Positions 12,151 to 19,265 of a DNA stretch of 64,000 bases are shown here, in pieces. Location: the NCBI GenBank assembly GCA_040954595.2, contig CM082596.2, positions 10,726,001-10,790,000 of the forward strand, given 5' to 3'. Position 1 is the first letter of the stretch. Every line of letters begins with the position of its first letter. The DNA comes from Balanoglossus misakiensis. Lineage: Eukaryota; Hemichordata. The notes beneath the pieces were generated by a model. That model saw nothing but the letters and a program-made list of their open reading frames with translations, searched no databases and was not told the DNA's origin. The translations under genes and the position numbers were made by a program.

Positions 12151-12539
12151 TTTCAGGTGTAGTGACACCGTGTATTGTCATGTTAATGAATAGGGCTTCG
12201 TTAGCTAAGTTTCGTGTAGTAAGAGAGCACACTTCAATTGAGGTCTTGAAGGGAGCAACAAGTCGGGTCTCCCTGCTCAGTGAGTAGAAATACTAGGAGA
12301 AATATTGCACCATACCTTGCTGTGTCCATGTAATGCTGTAGCGCGCATTAGTGCTCTCAGGACCACTGTTTCTGCAATTCGAGTGGAAGTAAATTCAGTA
12401 CTTCTAGAAAGCAGAATTGTGCTTATTCAGTGCAAACCGGTGTGGTCGGGCGATTGGCGTGGCTGGCATGGTCGTATGTGGTGTGGCTGGAAATTGCTCC
12501 AAGCAGAGTTCTGTGGAACCATCCTATAGACCCGGTATT

Positions 12540-13394
12540 GCTGAGCATGAAGTGTGGTGAAGAATTCTCGTGTAAGTAATGTATTTGTTTATTTATTTAC
12601 TATAACTTAAATTTATATTTTATGGATATTTATGTCAAATTCGACAATTTGTAAGTAATAGGACGGTCATAGTTAAAGCATAATTTTCCATGATATCACA
12701 TGTAATCATGACGCTTTAACTAGTCCAAATTTCTGATAATTATTATTGAGAAACGTCAGTATTCATTTGTGAACAGTTGCTAAGGTGGACATTTCAGTCA
12801 ATGTTTGTTGATTTTTCATTCAGCCATTTAACCCAAGACTTGCATCTAACAAGTCAGTCTTCAGTGTGTTTACTTGACTACTGGAGGACTACAAGTGGTA
12901 GAAAACATGGTGTATCACAGATTGTATGTGTAATGTGGATCATCGCTACATCGTTCATCTATACAGGACTCCATCCCATATTGTGGTTGAATCATGATTG
13001 TTTACTATGAATGTTATATACAGCTAAGTGACACTTACCATTGTTTAGACAATATGCAATAGACAATAAACTATAGTGATATTGTGAATATATTCATTTA
13101 AGTAATATATTAAGTAACACATTGTATTGTATGACCAATTGTATCAGCATACCTGTACCTGCTAAATTGGTTAGGACAGAGACATTTGATATTGTGCATA
13201 TTGTGCACAAAAATTATATTCCTAGTATTATCTTTATATTATTTAATTGATTTAAATTAAATCAACTGTATTATTGTATCCGCACTGGTTTGTGTAGTTT
13301 CTCCCCATACCTTATCCACGGATGTTTACTCCTTGGCACTGAGAGCTGCTCAATATTTATCCTGGAATCAGAGGGGTGCCCTCCACCTCTGACA
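12540..13394 (+). repeat. 5' LTR of the Gmr1-like element (left boundary uncertain)
   Basis: The right boundary is set by the primer-binding site two bases downstream: the sequence ends ctctgaca, the usual CA terminus. A candidate TATA-like tract (gttatataca, about 13013) and a polyadenylation signal AATAAA at 13065-13070 fit a U3-R-U5 layout. With no intact 3' LTR to compare, the left end could lie anywhere between about 12160 and 12800; 12540 is a placeholder. The open frame 12777-13010 inside it is not credible as a gene. Confidence 0.5.
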
Positions 13395-13396
13395 TT

Positions 13397-13414
13397 TGGG
13401 GGCTCGTCCGGGAG
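13397..13414 (+). promoter_or_regulatory. Primer-binding site, complementary to tRNA-Pro 3' end
   Basis: TGGGGGCTCGTCCGGGAG matches 17 of 18 bases of the classic tRNA-Pro primer-binding site used by murine gammaretroviruses (only the last base differs). It sits two bases after an LTR-type CA end and about 300 bp upstream of gag. It is where minus-strand DNA synthesis would have been primed. Confidence 0.88.
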
Positions 13415-13672
13415 TTTTATCGTTTTGTTGTGCATTTGTTTGTATACTATCATAAATTGTTGCCATATAGTGGAGACCATGGTTTTGATAGGTAGAGATT
13501 CTGCAAATTGTGAAGACGGTGCTGGGTCTGTAGGCTGGTACTGTTACTGTATGTGCGCTTGTGGTTTCCTGCTATATAATATGGGCCGTGTTGGTTTGCG
13601 TCGTGCGTTTGGCTGTGTTGACTTGTGCTGAATGCCCTGTACTGCTAGGGGTTGTCAAACTGGGGGTTGTAA
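13415..13672 (+). other. Untranslated leader between primer-binding site and gag
   Basis: No coherent frame in phase with gag: a TAA at 13670-13672 closes the gag frame upstream. The open frame 13290-13631 crosses the LTR end and the primer-binding site in an unrelated phase and is rejected. Confidence 0.6.
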
Positions 13673-14059
13673 ATCGCGATACAGCAAAGCATATATGCAG
13701 AAAGAATATCTAAGATAGGGAGAAAATTTGGGTTGGAAGGGACTGCTTTAAAAGATTATGTTAGAGAGGAACAAATTAGACAGAGGGATCTTAGGGCTAC
13801 TGAGAGAGAGGAGCAGAGAGAAGATAATAGGCGGCACGAGGAACATGAGAGAGAGATACTGAAAATGCAAATTCACTTACAAGAATTAAAATTGAAAGGG
13901 GAAAATACAGAACAGCAGGTTACTGAAGATAATTTGGCCAAAGCGCGTGCTCCGAGACTACAGGGTTTTCGTGAGGATGTTGATGATATGGATGCGTACC
14001 TTCAACGTTTTCAGCGCTACGCCACTGCTCAGAAGTGGGAAAAAGATGACTGGGGGTGA
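13673..14059 (+). pseudogene. gag, N-terminal part, cut by frameshift
   Basis: This frame encodes the N-terminus of Gag. It is a very acidic-basic coiled-coil-like segment rich in Glu and Arg (about 13745-13920), then the start of the capsid with the motif DDMDAYLQRFQRYA at about 13978-14019. No in-frame ATG lies between the upstream stop at 13670 and the conserved part; the frame reads through non-ATG codons, so the original start is lost or lies across another indel. The frame ends in TGA at 14057. The capsid continues in another frame from about 14045, with a G5 run (14051-14055) as the likely site of a one-base length change. That frameshift would separate the first third of Gag from the rest. 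Confidence 0.8.
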
Positions 14060-17000
14060 ATATCAGTGCATATTGTTACAAGGTAAGGATGTATCCACAT
14101 ACAACCAAATGCCTGCAGCGTCTGCAAATAATTATGATGAATTGAAACCAGAGTTATTGAGGGCTTACCAGTTAAGTGAGGAGAGTTTTCATGACAAGTT
14201 CCGTTCGTGTATGCCACATTATGATGAAAGTGCTCAAAAGTTTATGGACCGTATTGGTGACTATTTGGGCAGATGGGTAGAACTGGCTGGTACTCCAAAG
14301 ACGTACAATGGGCTTACAGATCTGTTACTTCGAGAGCAGTTTATTGGAGTATGTTCCAGAGACATGGCAATGTTCATTAGAGAGCGACGGCCAGAGAATG
14401 TCCAAGAGATGGTATCTACTGCCTCAAAATACTTAGATGCCCCAGGGTGGTGGAAACTGCCAAGTAATGCCAAAAATAATCCAAGGAGCCAGCCGACAGC
14501 AAATACCAAGCCTGCTGTATATCCAAATCAAGTAAATAAGTTTAATAACAAAACCAATGGTTCCCATGTTTTTAAAGGTACGTGCTTCGTATGTGGTAAA
14601 GGTGGTCATATGGCCAAAGATTGTAGAAGTAAGCCAAAGATGCATAAGACGGCGGTATTGTTAACTGAAGAAGATAGAAACTATCCACCTAAACAAGAAT
14701 GTACACATTGGGGCAACCGTCAACAGCCCAGGGGACTAGACACTGGTTATGCATGTATGGTGGTAGCAATGGAAATAGATAAAACAGATGCAACACTGAA
14801 TAAGGAGTTCGTGTTACCATGTGGTCATAAGCTCCCAGTGATGAGTGCTGCTTGTAGTGCCCATGGAGTGAAGAAGATGCCGGTAATGAAGGGATTGGTC
14901 GATGGTAAGCTGGTTAGCGTTTTGCGTGATAGTGGGTGTAGTAGCGTGGTAGTTCGAAGAAGTCTGGTGTCAAGTAGTCAGCTGACTGGTGAGTACAGGA
15001 CGTGTGTTCTGATAGATGGGACTATTAGAAGAGTACCTGTAGCCTCAATAAATGTTGATACCCCTTACTTTGTTGGTGATGTTACTGCACTGTGCATGAT
15101 GAACCCTGTGTATGATTTAATACTGGGCAACATTGATGGTGTATCTGACCCTTCGAATCCTGATACTACATGGCAGGAACCATTGCCGACATGTAGACTG
15201 TGTACAACTGTTGGACAGGTACCAGGTTTAGCAAATGCTGTGGAGACCAGAGCCCAGAAGATAGCCAACCAAAAACCAATCAGAGAGCTTAAAGTACCTA
15301 AAGCTGTTGGTGAAGTGGTGATGCCAGGGAAGCTTCAACAAGCTCAAGAAGAAGACTCCACTCTTGACAAACTACGTGAGAAGGCAATTTTGGGTGACGA
15401 GAAAGTGACTAGGAATGGAGGTAGGTTGAAGTTCATCATGAACGATGAGATCCTGTACAGAGAGTTCAATTCGCCAATGGTCCAATTTGGTGAAAAGCTG
15501 TTACATGTGGTGGTTCCCAGAGTGTATCGTAACCAGGTGATGAGACTAGCCCATGAATCAGTGCTGGGTGGTCACCACGGAACTCACAAGACCACAGACA
15601 AGATCCTCAGCAACTTCGTTTGGCCTGGGCTAACATCAGATGTTTCCCGTTACTGTCAGTCCTGTGATTCATGTCAACGGACACAACCAAAGGGACTGGT
15701 GACCAAGGTACCACTTGGAAGTATGCCACTAATAGATATCCCTTTCCTACGTATTGCAGTAGACCTGGTTGGCCCTATTCATCCATGCACTGAACGCAAG
15801 AATAGGTACATACTTACTGTTGTTGATTATGCAACACGCTATCCGGAGGCTGTTGCATTGACTAACATTGATACCAAGACTGTTGCAGAGGCGCTCCTGG
15901 ACATCTACTCAAGAGTGGGGTGTCCACGTGAAATTCTGACAGATCAAGGAACTCAATTTACATCAGATGTGATGCGTGAGGTCAGCCGGCTTTTGTCTAT
16001 AAAGCAGATGACTACCACCCCATACCACCCAGCATTCAATGGTCTAGTGGAACGGTTCAATGGTACATTGAAACTCATGCTCAGGAAGATGTGTGAGGAA
16101 CGTCCAACATATTGGGATCGTTATCTGAATGCTTTACTATTTGCCTACAGAGAAACGCCTCAATCGAGCACAGGATTCTCTCCGTTTGAGTTACTTTATG
16201 GGAGGAGTGTGCGTGGTCCAATGGCTATCTTGAAAGAACTATGGACTGGAGAGATCAGTGAACCAGAAACCAAAACGACTTATCAATACATCCTTGATCT
16301 TCAAAAGAAATTAAAGAAGGCATGCGATTTAGCAAGACAAGAACTGAAGATATCACAAGGCAAATACAAGTCCTACTACAATAGAAAGGCCAAATGGAGG
16401 AAGTTCAACAAAGGTGACGAGGTGTTATTGCTACTACCTACTGACCATAATAAACTACTTATGCACTGGAAGGGTCCTTTTCCAGTGGTGGAGAAAGCGA
16501 GCAATATGGATTACAAGATTGACTTTGGTCATAGGGTGAAAACATTCCATGCCAACCTGTTGAAGAGGTACTATCGAAGAACTGATCAGCTAGATGAAGT
16601 ATCAGCTGGACTTCTTGAGATTGTGTGTGCATCTGTGATAGATGAGCAGAGTTATGAATCTTCAGAAGTACAAGAGAACACAGGGGTTAAAGTAAACGAT
16701 GACTTACTGCGGGTTCCTGCATTCAAGCAGAAAGAATTTGCTGCAGATGTGAATGTATGTGACAACTTGTCAGACATACAGAAGCAAGTGGTGAGGAGGT
16801 TGCTGATCAATTACAAAGATATGTTAACTGATATTCGTGGTAACACCAACCTGGGTTTCCATGACATCAAGTTGATGGATCCAACACCAGTATGCAGTAG
16901 GCCATACCCCATCCCTCATGCACTCCGTGAAGCAGTGAAAGATGAAGTCAAAACGATGATTAAGATGGGAGTAGCTGAACCTTCAGAGAGTCCATATGCT

Positions 17001-17156
17001 GTTCCACTGGTAATGGTGAAGAAATCTGATGGGACCAATCGTTGTTGTGTTGACATGAGAAAGCTCGATCGCATAACAGTGTTTGATGCAGAGCCTACAC
17101 CAGACCTGAGTGAGCTTTTTGCTTTTTGCTTAAGGATCACTATTTCACTAAAGTAG
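13947..17156 (+). CDS. Gag(partial)-protease-integrase-RT(partial) polyprotein of Gmr1-like element
   Basis: One open frame; the part before about 14045 is out of phase with gag and not authentic. Domains by residue: capsid with SCAN-like signature at 81-163 (EQF at 130-132, RERRPE at 145-150); CCHC zinc knuckle C213, C216, H221, C226; aspartic protease active site D-S-G at 328-330, with an ILGN-type second motif near 390; integrase HHCC zinc domain H536, H543, C570, C573; integrase core D606, D666, E702, where the last two are separated by 35 residues (D,D35E); and a C-terminal GPY/F-like module (HWKGPF) near 840. The N-terminal part of reverse transcriptase follows from about 975 (PYPIPHALR, then VDMRKLD). 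Gag and Pol share one frame with no stop or programmed-shift signal between them. The frame ends at a shifted position inside RT at 17156. All integrase catalytic and zinc residues remain, so this part decayed little. Confidence 0.92.
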   Translation: MLRDYRVFVRMLMIWMRTFNVFSATPLLRSGKKMTGGEYQCILLQGKDVSTYNQMPAASANNYDELKPELLRAYQLSEESFHDKFRSCMPHYDESAQKFMDRIGDYLGRWVELAGTPKTYNGLTDLLLREQFIGVCSRDMAMFIRERRPENVQEMVSTASKYLDAPGWWKLPSNAKNNPRSQPTANTKPAVYPNQVNKFNNKTNGSHVFKGTCFVCGKGGHMAKDCRSKPKMHKTAVLLTEEDRNYPPKQECTHWGNRQQPRGLDTGYACMVVAMEIDKTDATLNKEFVLPCGHKLPVMSAACSAHGVKKMPVMKGLVDGKLVSVLRDSGCSSVVVRRSLVSSSQLTGEYRTCVLIDGTIRRVPVASINVDTPYFVGDVTALCMMNPVYDLILGNIDGVSDPSNPDTTWQEPLPTCRLCTTVGQVPGLANAVETRAQKIANQKPIRELKVPKAVGEVVMPGKLQQAQEEDSTLDKLREKAILGDEKVTRNGGRLKFIMNDEILYREFNSPMVQFGEKLLHVVVPRVYRNQVMRLAHESVLGGHHGTHKTTDKILSNFVWPGLTSDVSRYCQSCDSCQRTQPKGLVTKVPLGSMPLIDIPFLRIAVDLVGPIHPCTERKNRYILTVVDYATRYPEAVALTNIDTKTVAEALLDIYSRVGCPREILTDQGTQFTSDVMREVSRLLSIKQMTTTPYHPAFNGLVERFNGTLKLMLRKMCEERPTYWDRYLNALLFAYRETPQSSTGFSPFELLYGRSVRGPMAILKELWTGEISEPETKTTYQYILDLQKKLKKACDLARQELKISQGKYKSYYNRKAKWRKFNKGDEVLLLLPTDHNKLLMHWKGPFPVVEKASNMDYKIDFGHRVKTFHANLLKRYYRRTDQLDEVSAGLLEIVCASVIDEQSYESSEVQENTGVKVNDDLLRVPAFKQKEFAADVNVCDNLSDIQKQVVRRLLINYKDMLTDIRGNTNLGFHDIKLMDPTPVCSRPYPIPHALREAVKDEVKTMIKMGVAEPSESPYAVPLVMVKKSDGTNRCCVDMRKLDRITVFDAEPTPDLSELFAFCLRITISLK
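14187..14435 (+). other. SCAN-like capsid segment of Gag
   Basis: Residues 81-163 of the polyprotein show the arrangement LL-x2-EQF ... I-RE-x2-PE ... EMV-x2-A-x2-YL. This closely resembles the vertebrate SCAN domain pattern (ELL-x2-EQF ... WV-x5-PE-x3-EAV). SCAN is known to derive from the capsid of a Gmr1-like retrotransposon, so the resemblance supports the family call independently of the pol order. The capsid would form the particle shell. Confidence 0.75.
14583..14624 (+). other. Gag nucleocapsid CCHC zinc knuckle
   Basis: The motif CFVCGKGGHMAKDC gives exact C-x2-C-x4-H-x4-C spacing, expected to bind element RNA during packaging. A single knuckle is visible. It is preceded by a Lys/Asn-rich linker and followed by a basic stretch (RSKPKMHK). 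Confidence 0.9.
14890..15141 (+). other. Retropepsin-like aspartic protease domain
   Basis: The sequence VLRDSGCSSVVV carries D-S-G (codons at 14928-14936), the active-site triad of retroviral-type proteases. Ser in place of the commoner Thr is frequent in Metaviridae. About 60 residues later LILGNIDGV fits the second conserved ILG motif. It would cleave Gag-Pol. Confidence 0.85.
15552..16560 (+). other. Integrase: HHCC zinc finger, D,D35E core and GPY/F-like module, placed upstream of RT
   Basis: Zinc-binding residues are at codons 15552 (H), 15573 (H), 15654 (C) and 15663 (C). Catalytic residues are D at 15762, D at 15942 and E at 16050. A C-terminal module with HWKGPF begins near 16462. 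All expected catalytic residues are intact. In most Ty3/gypsy elements this domain lies after RNase H; here RT follows it. Confidence 0.93.
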
Positions 17157-17505
17157 ATCTCAGCAAAGAATATTGGCAAGTCCCGTTGACTGATAATTCT
17201 AAACAATTGACGGCATTTATCACGCATGATGGGCTATACCAATTTATCAAAATGCCTTTCGGACTTGTAAATAGTGCTGCGACTTTTAGCAGAATTATGA
17301 GAAGATTGTTAAGATATATGAAGAACGTAGACAACTATATCGATCACATACTGATCCACACTGCATCATGGGAAGAACATATCAAGACAATTACAGATTT
17401 GACGAGCAGACTACGAAAGGCAAAGTTAACAGCGAGACCAACTAAGTGTTATGTGGGTTATGAGCAGATCGATTTCCTGGGTCATGTGGTTGGTCATGGT
17501 GAACT
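16870..17505 (+). pseudogene. Reverse transcriptase, frameshifted, catalytically damaged and truncated
   Basis: RT begins in the polyprotein frame at about 16870 (PVCSRPYPIP) and contains LVMVKKSDGT. It shifts frame within a T-run repeat at 17115-17127, a one-base length change. It then continues in the frame opened at 17126 with FTKVDLSKEYWQV (first catalytic Asp), FGLVNSAATF and DFLGHVVGHGEL. At the catalytic box the usual Y-x-D-D reads Y-I-D-H (17336-17347), so one metal-binding Asp is lost. Similarity ends near 17505, before the connection and RNase H domains. The open frame that runs on to 17719 is then read-through of unrelated repeat sequence. Confidence 0.9.
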
Positions 17506-17549
17506 AGTCCTGTTTCAAAATGACCTACATTACAGGTCCTATGCACACG

Positions 17550-17685
17550 TATTACATGTTCTGATTGGTTTATCCACTTCTCTAAGGTCCACTTGCGGCT
17601 CGCTGATTGGAGGGACCTTATGTGTTAGGTCTTATTACTATGTATTATTCACCAGACCTTGTAGGTTAGGTTCTTATTACAATGC
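17550..17685. repeat. CCAAT-bearing tandem repeats, left part
   Basis: Contains ctgattgg (inverted CCAAT) at about 17559 and 17601, then gttaggtcttattactatgtattattcacc and a partial second unit gaccttgtaggttaggttcttattac. It matches the 106 bp repeats at 19088-19265. The intervening element (17686-19087) interrupts this tandem series. Confidence 0.75.
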
Positions 17686-17842
17686 ATTTGCTACAAAATG
17701 TGCCATTTTAGTTAATTAGACCCCTGCGAAGGTTAGCCCCCTAGCGGTCACTTCACTCTTTGGGGATCTCTGCACACGTGACTCACTTCTCTTCTGTAGC
17801 CGTACGTGTTAGGTCGTTCTAGCGACCTGGTCTTGTTTTTCA
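17686..17842 (+). repeat. Split direct repeat A1
   Basis: 157 bp from atttgctacaaaatg to cttgtttttca. It differs from A2 at one visible position (gcacacgtg versus gcgcacgtg). Confidence 0.9.
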
Positions 17843-17888
17843 AGTTCCCCCTTCATCGAACCGCACATAATAGCCTGGAGAAATAGAC

Positions 17889-18221
17889 ATGGCAGCAGCA
17901 CCATCGGATTCTCAATTCACAGACATCGAAAGCGAGACACATCACGAAGTCGAGTCCGTCTCCATCCCCAGCAAACCGACACTGCGCAAAAGCAGGCGGG
18001 ACTCTACACTACGGGCAGTTCGACCAAAGCCATCTTCCGCTAGACGAGCACAACCCCGAGCAAGCCAAAATGTCCAAAGACAGCTGGATTCCGTCACAGA
18101 CCAGGTCAAGGACATTTCGCATCAGATCGCCAGCGTGATGAAAATCGTCACGCGCCTGTCAGTGTCACAGGGCATGGTCGGTTTTTCTTGCCCCCCGTTG
18201 GCAGTTCCACTTCATTCGTAA
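17889..18221 (+). CDS. Gag-like N-terminal ORF of the Ngaro/PAT-like element, truncated
   Basis: An ATG at 17889 follows a 46 bp leader after A1 and opens 110 codons. The product starts acidic (MAAAPSDSQFTDIESE), becomes strongly basic and Ser/Arg/Pro-rich (residues about 30-65), and ends in a heptad-patterned segment (VQRQLDSVTDQVKDISHQI) that suggests a coiled coil. Base composition is clearly more GC-rich than the flanks. The last 15 or so residues probably lie past an internal deletion junction near 18176, where reading becomes non-coding; a phrase gtcagtgtcacag-catggtc occurs both at that point and again at about 18253. I do not recognise it by sequence, and the Gag call rests on position and composition. 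Confidence 0.6.
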   Translation: MAAAPSDSQFTDIESETHHEVESVSIPSKPTLRKSRRDSTLRAVRPKPSSARRAQPRASQNVQRQLDSVTDQVKDISHQIASVMKIVTRLSVSQGMVGFSCPPLAVPLHS

Positions 18222-18646
18222 GGTATACAAAGATACCTTCAACCAAGTGCCAGTCAGTGTCACAGCACATGGTCTAATTAGCAGCGCAACCATGAGTCGC
18301 TCGTCTTCATCAGCATGAGTTTGTTGAACTTTTTGGACACTTGTCCTTTCCTTTGCATCTTGTGGGCGTTGACTTTTCAACAGTTCCACTTCAATGTAAT
18401 TTCATCAAGTTCTTTTACACTTGATCTGTTATTTTCGATTTAGAAAATTTCATTTTCTTTTCAGTTTTTCAATTTCACATGACCTTTTTGTAGGTTCAAA
18501 TGTCACATTTCTGCAGCTGTTTTGTCTGATTTTTCCAATACCTTTTGCCTTTCCTTTATTCTTTTTTTTTTAATTTATTCTTCTTTATTTTTGATCTATT
18601 ATTTCTTAGTTCATTTAAATTTTACTTTCTGGCGGTAACTTTCTGC
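18222..18646 (+). other. Non-coding internal remnant of the Ngaro/PAT-like element
   Basis: T-rich sequence without a credible frame between the truncated gag and B1. The missing RT, RNase H and recombinase genes would normally be in this position. Confidence 0.6.
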
Positions 18647-18738
18647 TTGGCGGAGTCTTATTAAAGTACTTCCATTGTTACCACCAGAAAGTTGTCTTTG
18701 TACCTTTATTCATATCAGGGAGAGCAGTGGGTGGAATT
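18647..18738 (+). repeat. Split direct repeat B1
   Basis: 92 bp from ttggcggagtcttatt to gggtggaatt. It abuts A2 and shares ATT (18736-18738) with it. Confidence 0.9.
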
Positions 18739-18892
18739 TGCTACAAAATGTGCCATTTTAGTTAATTAGACCCCTGCGAAGGTTAGCCCCCTAGCGGTCA
18801 CTTCACTCTTTGGGGATCTCTGCGCACGTGACTCACTTCTCTTCTGTAGCCGTACGTGTTAGGTCGTTCTAGCGACCTGGTCTTGTTTTTCA
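18736..18892 (+). repeat. Split direct repeat A2
   Basis: 157 bp copy of A1, starting at the ATT shared with the end of B1. Confidence 0.9.
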
Positions 18893-18995
18893 CCCACCCA
18901 CCACTCCCATTAATTTTTGTGAGTTCTTGCCTCCTTTATTATTTCAGATTTACGTTTTCATTTGTTTCTGTTCAACCATTATTGTATTGCTAGTA

Positions 18996-19087
18996 TTGGC
19001 GGAGTCTTATTAAAGTACTTCCATTGTTACCACCAGAGAGTTGTCTTTGTACCTTTATTCATATCAGGGAGAGCAGTGGGTGGAATT
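18996..19087 (+). repeat. Split direct repeat B2, right end of element
   Basis: 92 bp copy of B1 with one visible mismatch (agaaagttg versus agagagttg). It ends gggtggaatt and is then followed by the interrupted tandem repeat (attcac). Confidence 0.9.
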
Positions 19088-19265
19088 ATTCACTTTACAG
19101 CTCCCTGATTGGTTAATGTGTAGGTCTGGTCCTCCAGTGTTCACTGCCTCATTATGCAGGACCTTGTAGGTTAGGTCTTATTAATATGTATTTATTCACC
19201 ATACAGCTCCCTGATTGGTTAACGTGTCAGTCTGGTCCCCCCAGTGTTCACTGCCTCATTGTGAA
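19088..19265. repeat. 106 bp CCAAT-bearing tandem repeat, right part
   Basis: attcac-ttacagctccctgattgg at 19088 recurs as attcaccatacagctccctgattgg at 19194, followed in both by aatgtg or aacgtg, ggtctggtcc-type sequence and agtgttcactgcctcatt. One full unit plus about 70 bp of a second. It continues the series seen at 17550-17685. Confidence 0.85.

Larger units (their letters stand above)
12540..17505 (+). mobile_element. Gmr1-like Ty3/gypsy LTR retrotransposon, 3'-truncated
   Basis: A single degenerate element with the order LTR end - primer-binding site - gag (capsid, CCHC knuckle) - protease - integrase - reverse transcriptase. Integrase before reverse transcriptase is the order of Ty1/copia, yet the integrase carries a GPY/F-type module and the domains read as Ty3/gypsy. 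That combination defines the Gmr1 group described from deuterostomes. It is dead: a frameshift in gag near 14050, a frameshift at the start of the RT palm near 17125, a substituted catalytic Asp, and loss of everything after the RT thumb region (no RNase H, no polypurine tract, no recognisable 3' LTR). The left limit is uncertain because the LTR start could not be fixed without a second LTR copy. Confidence 0.88.
17686..19087 (+). mobile_element. Ngaro/PAT-like split-direct-repeat retroelement, internally deleted
   Basis: Four blocks form two interleaved direct repeats. A1 (17686-17842) and A2 (18736-18892) are both 157 bp with one visible mismatch. B1 (18647-18738) and B2 (18996-19087) are both 92 bp with one visible mismatch. 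The order is A1 - internal - B1A2 - 103 bp - B2, and B1 and A2 overlap by ATT. This A1...B1A2B2 plan is characteristic of Ngaro and PAT groups of tyrosine-recombinase (DIRS-order) retrotransposons, not of LTR elements. Internal DNA keeps only a gag-like start; RT, RNase H and recombinase are absent, so it would need help in trans. The near-identical repeats suggest fairly recent insertion. The 103 bp between A2 and B2 is a departure from the simplest model. Confidence 0.72.

Noticed and set aside
12777-13010. 77-codon frame with hydrophobic stretches
   Set aside because: Within the probable LTR, with no recognisable domain.
13290-13631. 113-codon plus-strand frame
   Set aside because: Crosses the LTR end and the primer-binding site in a phase unrelated to gag.
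17506-17719. C-terminal extension of the RT frame
   Set aside because: RT similarity ends near 17505; the rest reads into CCAAT repeats and repeat A1.
17686-19087. Ordinary LTR retrotransposon with 352 bp LTRs
   Set aside because: The left side has only A next to the internal region, and B1 abuts A2. An LTR model would need an insertion inside one of two tandem LTRs, which is less simple than split direct repeats.
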